Source of the DNA: Dissophora ornata
Lineage: Eukaryota; Mortierellomycota; Mortierellomycetes; Mortierellales; Mortierellaceae
Length of the DNA: 30,763 bases
Direction of reading: 5' to 3'
Assembly: GCA_025201705.1 (NCBI GenBank)
Contig: MU616944.1
Location: 1 to 30,763, forward strand
Positions 10,049 to 20,368 of the stretch are shown here, one piece after another (position 1 is the first letter of the stretch; each line of letters begins with the position of its first letter). Below the pieces are notes generated by a model. The model was given only the letters and a program-made list of their open reading frames with translations, searched no databases and had not been told where the DNA came from. The translations under genes were made by a program, and so were the position numbers.

Positions 10049-10098
10049 CTTTCTAGCACGGTTTAAAAAAAAAAAAAAAAAAACTTTCTAGCACGGTT
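10049..10098 (+). mobile_element. Poly(A)-only retroposed insertion with 15-bp target duplication
   Basis: The 15-bp sequence CTTTCTAGCACGGTT occurs at 10049-10063 and again at 10084-10098. Between the copies lies only T followed by 19 A. This is the footprint expected when target-primed reverse transcription inserts just the tail of a polyadenylated RNA. It implies a source of LINE-type reverse transcriptase, which is not visible in this window. Confidence 0.75.
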
Positions 10099-10147
10099 AC
10101 CGACCCTCATCTGTGGTTGAGAAACAACCACACTATGCATTTCTGCC

Positions 10148-10321
10148 ATGGCAAAGTCGGCTAGAATGTGCCTGGCCAACCCTGCCACCTCTATCGCCTC
10201 GGGGCGCATGTTCAGTTACAGTGGAGGCGTGGTGACGGACAAGCGAAATCGTCTCTCAGACGATGCAGTCAGTGATTTCGCGTTTGCAACTACGCATCGA
10301 AGTGCATTGAGTCGGCGATAG
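10148..10321 (+). pseudogene. Eroded C-terminus of a second hAT transposase
   Basis: A 57-residue frame carries the hallmark of the hAT dimerisation region: LANPATSIASGRMFSYSGG followed by VVTDKRNRLSDDAV. The family pattern is roughly LAIPATSAASERVFS...G..L...R.RL....V. The usual Glu of the SER triplet is Gly here (ASGR). It lies on the opposite strand to the intact-looking hAT element and its sequence differs clearly from that element's TSAPSERCFS, so it belongs to another hAT lineage. No upstream transposase domains survive. Confidence 0.7.
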
Positions 10322-10867
10322 CAAGAAGAGGATAGATGTAGTCAAGACTACGTATATTGGAGCATCCTGTCCTCTCTCACTCTGGCGTTATATTTTATTC
10401 TTCGCTATCCTTCGTTCGTTACTTTTATTGAATTATTGTTACTGACATCTCCAAGCTTCAAACGATGAACTGAGCACATACTCCTGCTACGCAAGAGGGG
10501 CCTGTATTCAAACCCACGCCTGAATGAGAACGGTACTACACACTGGCCCCGGGTGAGCTTCCGGCCGAAGCATGTTTTCTTGCCCCATTGGATTATCGAG
10601 CGTTGACTGCGGCGCCCATAAGACTCGATCTTACTGGTAGCCTCGCTTATCATTTCTTTGATCCCTCTAATCGGCGGAATGAACTCTCTCTTTGTGGAAC
10701 GAGCTGGCATTGCAATACCATCTCCGATGTCCTTGTGCGACATCTCAAAGCGGATATTGCTGGCGCCGTGATGAACTTCAGATCGTACCAACGTGACTGG
10801 TAGACTAGGAGGATAGCAATAACATCTCCATCGACCCGCAGTTGGCATACTTGCCCCTGATTTTCAC

Positions 10868-10970
10868 TGGTGAACTATCCAGTCAGACATCCAAATCCTT
10901 TCTCCGGTGAACAATCCAGGCATCCAGGCAGATGTCCAAATCCTGTCACCGGCGAAGTTCGCCGGTGACG
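10868..10970. repeat. CCGGTGAA-containing repeats ending in a 25-bp palindrome
   Basis: Two imperfect copies of a CC(A/G)GTGAAC-ATCCAG...CATCCAAATCC / GTCCAAATCC unit run from about 10868 to 10944. They end in GTCACCGGCGAA-G-TTCGCCGGTGAC (10945-10969), a perfect 12-bp inverted repeat around one central base. The (A/C)CCGGTGAA core resembles the subterminal repeat of the hAT element at 6.3-9.5 kb, so this may be the end of a related decayed element. Confidence 0.6.
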
Positions 10971-12333
10971 CATCTTCCACCGTGACAACTCGTTGAACCC
11001 AAGACTGCTAAATTCTCCAGACATGGAAGCATCCGCTTCGCCACCACACCGTTAACAAGTATTATCTCATCCTCCAGAACGTCAGTGCTGACGATGGCAA
11101 GTTTAATTTCCATGTTAGTATAAGGTGTGCGGTATAAAAAAGGATGCTGACGCGAGAATAGACAATAGGACCTAGACCGGAGGATATCCTCCGACGAATG
11201 TACAAGAATGCTGTCATTTCTGGTGCTATATTTGGATTGTTAAATAGGAGAAAACAGTATCCAACTGTCCCTCCCTCGTGGGAGATATCCCTTGATCGAA
11301 TGGAGTGCGACTCTGGATCGACGCTGTGGGACAGAGGAACTCGACCTTGGTACTCGATTTACTCATGTAAGAGAGAGAGAGAGGGCGCCGAGGGAAGAAG
11401 AGATGTGCAGTCGTTCCCACCAACGAGGTCGTGGGGATGTTCCCAGCTCGAATAGCGATTGGCTGGCACGAGGTCAGTGCCACACACGCACCAAATACAC
11501 GCAAATAATGTTGAGAGCTGCTCATTTTATGGACTGATGAAAGGACCGATTGGCAAATGGCGCTGCCGATCAATATGGCAAGCTGGCATGTGGGTGCAGC
11601 CCGCCCTTTCTGCTGGTTAAAGATGCAACGCCCAGACGGGTGAGAAACAACCAAAGGCATGGCCCTGATGACGCGATTGTTGAATTGTGCTTTATTTTCT
11701 ACATTTCTACAACTAAGGAACAGGATCATTGGATGAGAGCACTCACTCATTATGCATCCTACTTCTACCGGTGGTGACACTGGTGCTTCCATCACCAAAG
11801 CACAGTTCAACGGTCTATCATGGCCGCCGGTTCCATCGACATCCGCACCAACTTCCACTACGAACAACGACATCCATGCTTTCCACTCTGCGCTACAACC
11901 GCAGAGCAGCATACTTTACCCCTCGTCTCTGCTCGCACCGCGGTGATTGTGCTCTCACAACAGATGTTTGGATCAGTGGGTATACACACACTCGCCTTGG
12001 TCTGCTAGCTCGCTCACCTAATTTACCATGGCAAAATATCCTGCCTTTTCCCCACGCACGTTGGTGTTGTTGATGTATCCATTTTTTCTTTCACTGTTTT
12101 ATTATTTTCTCTGAGCATTTTCCCTCTCCCCCCAGCGATTGCGGCAACCCTATTGGCTAATACGAGAAATACAAGGCCCATGGATGCATTCCGCACCTCG
12201 GTGCTCTTGCTGGGAACTAGAACTTTCATCCCTGCCTTAAAGAAGCACATGTATGCTGCTCCATTGGCATGCATGTTTAGTCGACATTTATTGTATTACA
12301 TACTTTCTCTTTATTCCCCTTTGACCGCTTACA

Positions 12334-12343
12334 TATAAAAAAA
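12334..12343 (+). promoter_or_regulatory. Putative TATA box of the 2H phosphoesterase-like gene
   Basis: TATAAAAAAA lies about 115 bp upstream of the ATG at 12453. It is followed by a CT-rich stretch typical of strong fungal promoters. Inference from position and sequence. Confidence 0.5.
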
Positions 12344-12452
12344 CGAACACCCACTTACATCTCTCCCTTCTTTCCTTTGATCGTCTCTTATCCACCTTCC
12401 ATACCCCTACCTTCTCTCCCACCCTTCCTCTCTACCTTCACCTAATTTCAAA

Positions 12453-13231
12453 ATGCGTGTTGCCGCTTCTTTGATGGCCGCCATGGCCTTGGTCGCCTCC
12501 ACCGTCTTGGCCAAGCCTCACCCCAAGCACCACAACGACGCCTTCGTCATTAACAAGGATGTCTTGAACACTGCCAAGATCCCTTTCGTCCCCCACACTG
12601 TATGAGTCAATATTATCAGCGAGCCTTGTTGACTGTTCGAAGTGCCCAAAGAATGTAGGAATATCACGCTACATAACACTAATCCGCCGACCTCATCTCA
12701 ATGGATAAATAGGGTTCCGCTTTGTTCACCAACTGGGTTGGCCTGGATGTCGATTTCAAGTACGTCAAGCCCTTGTTCGACCTCGTCAACTCGACCCAGT
12801 CGATCGCCAACGGCACTTTGCTCTCCCGTGGCGAGGCCCATGTCACTGTCATTCTCCCTCCTGAGTACGACAACATCCTTCACCCCGCCGGTGTCACCAT
12901 TGACGAGATTAACACCATCGCCTCGCACAAGAACCGCCTCCAGAAGGCCAAGTTTGGAATTGAGTGCTTGGGCCGTGTCCAGGTCGTCTCGACGCCCGAC
13001 AACGTTTACCAGCAGGCTGTCCAGATCATCTTGAAGGACTTCCAGGACATTGTCTCCTATCGCGAGGATGTCTGGAAGCTGTTCGTGAAGAAGGGTGGCA
13101 ACCCCGCTCTCTTTGACCCCTGGAACTTCACCCCTCACATCACTTTGGGCTTCAGACACCGTGATATCTTCGTCGAGGATGGTGTCTTCAAGGGCAAGAA
13201 CGCTTGCATCCACAAGTTGATCGCCAAGTAA
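12453..13231 (+). CDS. Secreted 2H phosphoesterase-like protein
   Basis: Two exons, 12453-12599 and 12713-13231, with one 113-nt intron (GTATGA...AATAG, phase 0), give 221 aa. Residues 1-20 are a clear signal peptide (MRVAASLMAAMALVASTVLA), followed by KPHPKHH. The mature part carries two His-x-Thr motifs about 100 residues apart: EAHVTVILPP (H92, T94) and FTPHITLGF (H191, T193). Each is followed by hydrophobic residues, as in the 2H phosphoesterase superfamily (LigT, cyclic phosphodiesterases and Swiss-Army-knife types). These enzymes act on 2',3'-cyclic phosphates or 2'-5' linkages; the substrate here is unknown. GC-rich codon choice (GTC, ACC, AAG) hints at high expression. The start follows TTTCAAAATG after a CT-rich leader. 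A possible AATAAA signal lies at 13329. The neighbouring Spc24 gene converges on it. Confidence 0.85.
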
Positions 13232-13328
13232 AATGGAAAAAAAAACGCCGAACCATATACCATGTTGAAGTGAACATAGAGCACTCCTTTCCTATGCATC
13301 CTTAATCATCGCCCGCCATAGTAATCTT

Positions 13329-13334
13329 AATAAA
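13329..13334 (+). terminator. Candidate poly(A) signal of the 2H gene
   Basis: AATAAA about 98 nt downstream of the stop codon, followed by an A run. A second AATAAA lies at 13430. Only 257 bp separate this gene's stop from the stop of the convergent Spc24 gene, so the 3' ends may overlap. Confidence 0.4.
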
Positions 13335-13488
13335 AAAAACTCACAAAAGAGACTAACATCCTCTTAATGTTTCCTTCGTGTTGGTTATTTTCGCCTTATG
13401 AATGGTACGATGCTTTAATTAAGTCCATAAATAAATCGCGACATGATGGTATCTACAGTTATTGTGTTTTTTTTTGATCGGAATGGGA

Positions 13489-14560
13489 TCAGGACGCAAA
13501 CTCCCAGATGAGATTTGTCTGAAAGAATGGTGATAGCTGGTCATCGAATTTGACAAGATGAACATCATTCAGCTTATTGGATCCTATTTGCGTATCAGAC
13601 ATGTTAACATAGATTGTTAGCGGACGGCGAGGTATGTGACCTGAACACGACACATTTCAGGGACACTTACGGACGCGTGCCTTGGAGTACACGCCCAATT
13701 CGTTCTCTAGCATCTCTATTCCAAGTCCTCTGTACAATTGAAGCCGCAGCCTGTGAAGTGGGATAAAGCAGTGGGTCGTAGTGTGAGAAACTAAATGCCC
13801 GCTCTCCAGAATGGCGAAATTGCCCCCTAAAAAATAATAATAATGACAACTTACACTGCCGTGGCATGTGCTGTGTCATCGAGAATATCCTCCTCGTCTT
13901 CCAACATGGCCGCATCTTGATCTAATGCTGTACTTCCTGTTCCTGCCGCCGCTCTCTTTGCTGCCTGATCTCTGTTTGATGCTACTGTCGCTGCTCCACG
14001 ACCATTTCGTTCCGCTGCTGTTTGATTCCTTCCGTTACTTGCCCCGCCAGACTTGTAAGACGAATCCAGTTCCAGACTCTGCATCCTCAACTGGTGCACC
14101 TCTGCTTCAAGAGATGCAATATTCTGATCCATATTCTGGATCGATTTCGCGACAGCAAACTTTTTCTGATCCATTTGAACCATCCATTCATCGTGGTTCA
14201 GACTCTCGGGATCGACGTGTTGACGCGAACCCTTGGACCGTGAAAGTTGAAGATTCCTTGACATTTCTATTTCCGTAGATAGATATTGCAAAAAGTTGTT
14301 AAGACCCCCTCCCGTCGCGTGGACAAAGAAAAACAGTGCGAGATTTTTTTTTTCTTTTTTTTTTACTTCGTCGAGACATTACTTTGAAGAAGTAAACGGG
14401 AATCTTGCAGCATATCGCGCCGCATTTTTTCAGTCTCGCGGAGATCCTGTATCGTTCGCTGAACATTCTGGACATCAGGGCCAGACCTCTGGAATTGTAA
14501 GGCGACGTCCTGAATTAGCGAGACAATGTCTTCGTCCACGGTGGAATCTGCTTGCTGCAT
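13489..14560 (-). CDS. SPC24: Kinetochore protein Spc24
   Basis: Four exons, right to left: 14560-14383, 14266-13855, 13750-13671, 13583-13489; introns of 116, 104 and 87 nt. The product is 254 aa. The N-terminus (DEDIVSLIQDVALQFQ...) and about residues 30-140 form the long helical region, including HDEWMVQMDQKKFAVAKSIQ and SLEAEVHQLRMQSLEL. An Ala/Gly/Asn-rich acidic insertion lies at about residues 145-195. The C-terminal globular domain matches the Spc24 pattern: LRLQLYRGLGIEMLENELG, YSKARVRSN, then VHLVKFDDQLSPFFQTNLIW. Spc24 pairs with Spc25 in the Ndc80 complex, which links the inner kinetochore to microtubules. The last two exons are short and would be lost without splicing, but their family match confirms the junctions. 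The gene is transcribed away from the PPR gene, with 446 bp between start codons. Confidence 0.88.
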
Positions 14561-15006
14561 ATTTTTGTATGTTCTGTCCTTTTGGCGGGTATTAAGTTAT
14601 TAAAGGCAGAGCGTGAGAGTGAGTGAGTGAGTGAGTGAGCGAGTGAGAGAACGCGAGACGGGCAGTGGGACGTGAGGTGTGCAGGCGAATGCGTATGATG
14701 AAAAGCGGTGATATAAGGTCGCGAGGGATGCAATGCTGTTGCAAAGAAAAGTAATGAGAGTGTGGCGAGCTAAAGAACTCCGAGGCTAAAGTTATTGAAT
14801 GTCGTTTTCCCACAACGTGCCCTTTGCAAAGCCACCGCGTGCCTGGCATCCCTTGAGATCCGCTCTCCACCCATTCCACCCATCACCCCGATCTTTCTGC
14901 ACCTTCAACATTACACCCCTCCTCCTCAACAACCTGCCACCTGCTCCTACTCCCTCCATTCTTGGAAAGGATATTTACAGGAAGACGGGGGACTGAAGTT
15001 TTCAGC
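14561..15006. promoter_or_regulatory. Divergent promoter between Spc24 and the PPR gene
   Basis: 446 bp between two start codons facing away from each other. It contains a GAGT tetranucleotide run (about 14617-14648, GTGAGTGAGTGAGTGAGTGAGCGAGTGAG) nearer Spc24. A C/T-rich stretch lies at about 14870-14960, before the PPR start. No TATA box stands out. An extra in-frame ATG for the PPR protein occurs at 14962. Confidence 0.5.
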
Positions 15007-18000
15007 ATGCGAGCCACTGCGATCAGGCGCGTGCTCGCTGGAAGGATCTCGCTGGAGCACTCCCCCCAAGGCCTCTCAGTAGACAGCCTCTGGCAAGTGT
15101 GCTTCCAGCGAGCATATTCCCGATCCATGCTTTCAAGGGACCAGCATGTCTTGACCGCAGGACCTCAACTGCTTTATTCAGCACCACAGAGAAAACCGTC
15201 TTCGCACTGTGCAGCATCGACCTTACGAAGCCCTCTCCGAAGATCCCAACGTCCGTATACCAGTGCCGCCACCGCAACTGAGACACATCCAATTCCCAGC
15301 GCAAGAGCTTTAAACCCGACTATTCCGGCAGCGACATCCCCTTCAGCGGCACGGCTTCAGATGACGGAGGAAACCATGACTCAATTGGATCAAGCATTGA
15401 AGGATCAGGATCTCAAGATAGCACTGGGCAAATACCACTTACTACGACATGGAGCGTTGCCTCCAGATCAAGTCCATGTGTTGTTCCGGTACCAATGCAA
15501 ACTCGTACAACTCTTTCATCGGGTCCGAATTGAAAAATTAGCAGGTAATCAGGCACACGCATCCGTCAAGCAACTGCAGCAGCTAGCATTACGTCGTCAG
15601 CGAGTACTGAAGGACATCTCCCGGAGGATCTTGAAGAATGCAGAATATGCAAAGTCATTGGCTGCACTGGTGGACGCCTTGGGCAAGAGCAAAGCCATGG
15701 TTGAGCACTCTCACAGGATCAATTCAACCACAAAGCTGCAGGACTGGAGAGCGGCATTGAAGGTGCTTGAGGACTGGTCTATCTCGAATCGTCCATGGCG
15801 AGAGATTTCAGGGAATAATGTTTGTACGGGAGTCGTAGAAGATACTGCAGAGAAGGCAACTGGACCCCTTGAAGATCCATCACCTATATCGTCATCATCG
15901 TCAACTTCACAAGCGATATTCCAGCTAAGAAACAAACCACTGGAGCGGGACTTGGCGACATGGTTGACAAGGCTGATGAAGCGCCTGGTATACAGCCACA
16001 CATATTTGATCCGCTCGATGCTGGACACGATCCCGAGTCAGTTTGGCATCCAGACAACTGTGGAGATGCATATTGTAAGTCCACCACCACCTCATTGTCA
16101 TGGAGCGCTTTATTACATGTATTCCGCAATTGTGGATCCAGTGGACAATAATGCACCGAGCTAATATTTTATTTTTCTATTGCTAACACATTCAGGTACT
16201 ACTCGAGTATTACGCCATGTTTGGGCGGGATGGTCACAAGGACACACTCGCGATCGTCACCAAAATGAACAACGAAAACATCCCATGGAAACAGAACCCG
16301 GCAGTCTACCATTACCTGCTTTATTCACTCAGCCACATTTCGGGAAATGAAGCGCAGGCAGCAATGATTGTTGAGCAGATGCTCACCAATGACCTTATCC
16401 CGCGCGAGGAAACTATGAAGGCTGCGATCTTATGTGCAGCAAGATCCGGGAATTTGGAATTGTGTTCTCAATATATCCGGCGCATGCATCAAGAATGGGA
16501 CCTGACAATCACAGAACGCATGAAGGCTATTCTGCTATATGCCTGTGCTAAACGTGGGGACTTTGACAGTGCGCTCGAGATTCTGGCTCAGCTTAGTCAC
16601 TCGGGGACTTTGGTTCATCCAAAGCTGGATTCCTGGCAAAAAAAGCGATCCGAGGATTTGAACACGTCATATACGTCAACACCGCCAGCACTCGACATAG
16701 AGGAGTTGATGAGCTCACAGGATGTTGTTGACAACTCAAACGTGCTGCTGGCGCTCATCAACCAGACGCACGCGCGACGTAAAGGCAAGAAACAGCTCTC
16801 CCAAGAGTTTGTCAAGGAAGAGGTTTCCAAGGTACTGGAGCTCTTCACTATCATTACCAGGGATCCCAAGCAGGTCGACGCACAACTGTATACAATCATG
16901 ATGCAATACCTTTCGACTCTGCCATCGCCACTCGCAGGGATGATTTATCTTTACAACGAGATGCGGGGCTCTGAGAATACAAAGCCCAACAATGTGACCT
17001 ACCGAATCATGCTTGAGGCTTGCGCAGAACAAATGGACATGGACCACGGAAAGCAGCTTTGGAAAGACATGGATGCAGCCAACATCATTAAGGACTGTCA
17101 TGTTCGCGCGAGCTACATCAAGGGATGGGGTCGGGCCGGTCATCTCGATATTGCTGAAGGGATCGCACGAAGAGGTCTACAGGCACAGGAGGAGGTCGAG
17201 AGATTCCGCATGCAGCGTCAGATTGCATTTGTGGCTAAAAACAAGCGGAGGCTACAGGAGGGCCTTCCCTTACTGTTGAAACCACCGCGGTTGCCACGAC
17301 GACAGCGCGCGGGCGAGATGATCAACTTGTCAGTGGTGCACGAGCTCATGAAGGCACATAGAGCACACAACAAACCAGAGCGGGTCTATGAGCTGTACAA
17401 GGAGATCGATGCTGGTCAGTGGGGTCGACGGATCCGACCGAACGATTTTACGCTGTCCATTGTCCTTGGAGCATGTAGTTCTAGCATTGCGACACCTACG
17501 CTTGTGGATCAAAGTATTGAACTGGTGGATCGCTACCTGGAGACACAAAGGCTGCATAGGCTTCAGCATTATAAAGACGATAACGTGGAGGATGCCATCG
17601 AAACGCATAGTCAGGACACTGAGGGAGGCGAGGATATTCGAGATGATCCACACCATCAATGGGACCACCAGTTGCTGGGAACGGAGTCTGCGCCTGGAAG
17701 GAGTTTGCTGCCAGTATTGTCGGATGTCAATTACCAACTCTACTATACCATGCTTGGACGACACCATCGGCAGCGCAAGATGGTCGAGGTGTGGGATGAT
17801 ATGATGAAGTCGATCGAGCGGGCGCCATCTCATAGGACTGTCAACTTTGTGACTGAGGCGCTGGAGAATGTGCAATGGGGTGCGGCCCCGATTAAGCGAC
17901 TCCAGAGACAGTTGAGAGAGCAATGGCCCAATGTTGATTGGGCTGGCATGGGAAGAGGAAGACATGGCTCAGATAAAACAGGCCCAGAATATGGCAGATC

Positions 18001-18046
18001 AGTCATGGACGAGTCTGTGGGGGCAGGTGGGCGGTTTTGGAAATGA
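15007..18046 (+). CDS. Mitochondrial pentatricopeptide-repeat (PPR) protein
   Basis: Two exons, 15007-16074 and 16196-18046, with a 121-nt phase-0 intron (GTAAGT...TTCAG), give 972 aa. I chose the ATG at 15007 because it begins a typical mitochondrial presequence (MRATAIRRVLAGRIS, Arg-rich and without acids). An in-frame ATG at 14962 adds 15 residues. The first 130 residues are Ser/Thr/Ala-rich, then come helical segments. The second exon has recurrent PPR-like helix pairs, for example AVYHYLLYSLSHISG...AAMIVEQMLTNDLIP, MKAILLYACAKRGDFDSALEI, LYTIMMQYLSTLPS...YNEMRG, VTYRIMLEACAEQMDMDHGK and VVHELMKAHRAHNKPERVYE. PPR proteins bind organellar RNA, and in fungi they act in mitochondrial transcript processing, stability or translation. 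The particular RNA target cannot be told. The C-terminal end is Gly/Arg-rich. Confidence 0.82.
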
Positions 18047-18185
18047 GTCAGGGAGAGGAGAGTGTGATGGATTACGAGATGGTAGAGTGCCTCGTTTGCA
18101 GATCCCCCTCAGGTTCGCCAAAGAACCATCAACACGGAACAGCTAATCCGCCGGGATCAGAATCCTATGGACTGGACGAGATTGC

Positions 18186-18191
18186 AATAAA
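18186..18191 (+). terminator. Candidate poly(A) signal of the PPR gene
   Basis: AATAAA 140 nt downstream of the PPR stop codon. The rest of the interval 18047-18505 shows no gene; another AAATAAAAA lies near 18330. Confidence 0.35.
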
Positions 18192-18505
18192 AGATATGGA
18201 AAATACCTGCGTCTGTCTAATAAGGTATATAGGCGGGCCGTTGGGTTCGGATGATGTGATGTGATGCGTTTGTATTTGCACATCCTGGGGAAGATTGGAA
18301 CATGGAACGGTTAGAAGAAAATACTTGGACAAATAAAAATGTCTACCCGTCAAAAGGCACCGGTCCCTCCTAAACCTTCCTTGTTTTGTTCGCTACCCGT
18401 CCTTCATCTATCCTTGATTACGATATCTCCTCGATCTATCCAAAGACAAGCTACAGATAACATTTAGACGCAAAGCTACCGAATACAGCTCTAAACAGGA
18501 CCCTT

Positions 18506-20368
18506 ATGTTGCCGATAAAGCTCCGCATTGGCATCACCGCTGCCATCTTCCTGTCTGCCTCCAGTACTGTGCTTGCAGCAGCCCCGGAGGAGGTTTTAAA
18601 GTAAATGCACTTTCCAGGGGTTTATCTCGATGACACGCGTGAAATCTCTTTCTGCCGCCATACTCAGCGATGTAACACATATCGTTTGTGTGTTTAAATT
18701 ATCTTGACAGAATCCCGATCAGAAAGGCCAGCAGCACTGGTCGTTCCTCGACTGTGGCTCGATGGTCTCACACACTGCGCAAGTACGGCCTTTCACGGGA
18801 GCGTCGAGCGAACAGCGGACCTCGCGGCCGTCAGCGCGGCCAATTGGAAAACGAAACCAACTTGGCAAGGATTCCTCTTGTGGACTATGACATTGACCGC
18901 GAGGTAAAACACATTTCAATGTATAAAAAGTATATCCGATTGCAACGCAACGCAATACATCGCCACTCAAACACATGGAATCATGGAATACATGCATTAC
19001 ATAAACGCTTTAGTACTATGGAACGGTCATGATTGGTCAACCTCCTCAGGCTTTCAAGGTAAGGAAAATGCATCTCACCTTAAAATTCGCTAGAGTCCAT
19101 CACTCTGCACCCATGTCGCAACTGATACTTGTTCAATTTATTCACTCTCTATCACGACTCATTTTATCATGTGCGCCTAGATCGATTTTGACACTGGCTC
19201 ATCCCAATTCATTATCTCTGCCAAGAACTGCAGAGAGTGTTCAGGAACAACTCACTACGACTCGGATTCCTCCGAGACCTTCGTAGCCAATGGCAAACCC
19301 TGGAAGGTCACCTACGGCGACCAATCCTACGCCGAGGGCATTCTCGGCCACGACCTCATCACCCTCGACGGCATCACTGTCATGAACCAACAACTGGCGC
19401 TCGTCACCAACGAATCTGCAGGTTTTGATGATATGATTGATGGAATTATGGGATTGGCGTTCGGAAGCTTGTCGAAGAACATTGCGAGCACGAAGACTGT
19501 GTTTGAGAACATGATGGCTCAAAATCTTGTAGAGAATGGAATATTTTCCTTTTATTTGGGAAAGTCTAGTTTGAATGGTGGAGGCGAGGTCATCTTTGGA
19601 GGGATGGATATGAGCAGGGTCGAGCCAGGGCACGAGATCACCTATACACCGGTAACGAAGGCAAAGTACTGGCAGATCAATATTGAGAAAGTACTTGTGA
19701 ACGGCAAGGCACTGTCGTACAGGGATATCAACGAGAACAGAAACAAAGACGACGAGAGCGATGATAGTGAGGACAACGGCGGGAGTACAGGAAAGGATAA
19801 TAGCGGTAACACTGTGTCAGGGATCATGGATACGGGTACGACATTACTCATCGTCCCACAACGACTTGCCCGAATCATCCATCAAAAGATCAATGGCGCT
19901 CAAGAACTTGAGCCTTCCTGGACCGTGCCCTGTGATCTTGCCGATCATTATCCGAATGGGAAGATCGAGTTGGAGATTGAAGGCAAGCGATTCGGTATTC
20001 CGTTTGAAGATCTGGTCAGGGAGGCGACAGATCAACCGGGAGTTTGCTATTCAGGCATCCAGCCCAGCTCTGCAGAGTTCATGATCATCGGCGACTTGTT
20101 TATCAAGAACAACTATGTGGTTTTTGATCAGGAGAGAAAGAGAGTTGGTATTGCGCCTCTAAAGTTGGAGAAAGTTCCGCTAAAGTCTAAGGCTGAGGAG
20201 GTTGACAGTGAGGTCGGTGAGGTGGACGAGGACGAAAAGGATGGCAAGGGCGAAAAGGACGGCAAGGGCGAAAAGGACGGCAAGGGCGAAAAGGACGGCA
20301 AGGACGAAGAGGACGGCAAGGACGAAGAGGGCGAAGAGGATGAACAAGATCAGGAGAAGCGGGACTAG
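18506..20368 (+). CDS. Pepsin-type aspartic protease (A1) with charged repeat tail
   Basis: Four exons, 18506-18600, 18711-18903, 19014-19058 and 19181-20368; introns of 110, 110 and 122 nt. The product is 506 aa. A signal peptide (MLPIKLRIGITAAIFLSASSTVLA) is followed by a basic propeptide of about 70 residues. The mature enzyme begins near YYGTVMIGQPPQ. Both active-site motifs are intact: FDTGSS (D115) and MDTGTT (D328), with VTYGDQSYAEG at the flap. An acidic Asp/Ser/Asn insertion (about residues 295-320) lies just before the second Asp. After the catalytic domain the protein ends in a charged tail with five 18-nt repeats (20234-20323) encoding EKDGKG/D, then Glu/Asp-rich sequence. It acts in secretory compartments or outside the cell. 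The 45-nt third exon is the microexon that the downstream paralogue carries fused to its catalytic exon. Confidence 0.9.
20234..20323 (+). repeat. 18-nt in-frame tandem repeat in the protease tail
   Basis: Five units of GAAAAGGACGGCAAGGGC with few changes encode the hexapeptide EKDGKG (later EKDGKD and EEDGKD). Unit number is likely to vary between strains through slippage; that is inference. Confidence 0.85.

Larger units (their letters stand above)
10322..12452. other. Long region without a supported gene
   Basis: About 2.1 kb. Besides the repeats at 10868-10970 it holds several open frames I could not substantiate: 147 codons at 10405-10848 (minus), 228 codons at 11226-11912 (minus) and 64 codons at 11752-11946 (plus; Ser/Thr/Pro-rich, starting MHPTSTGG). 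None shows a domain, signal peptide or consistent introns. The 228-codon frame is long for chance but its composition (scattered Cys, Trp and Arg) looks non-coding. A GA run lies at about 11370-11382. The last 100 bp are CT-rich and form the leader of the next gene. Confidence 0.45.

Noticed and set aside
10480..10540. tRNA-like stretch with a GTATTCAAACCC segment resembling a B box
   Set aside because: No acceptor or T stem could be formed, and the anticodon loop lacks the invariant T before the anticodon.
10405..10848. 147-codon open frame on the minus strand
   Set aside because: Not recognisable, no start context, and surrounded by repeats. Insufficient support for a gene.
11226..11912. 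228-codon open frame on the minus strand
   Set aside because: No domain, signal peptide or splice structure, and composition looks random. Overlapping plus-strand frames are equally plausible.
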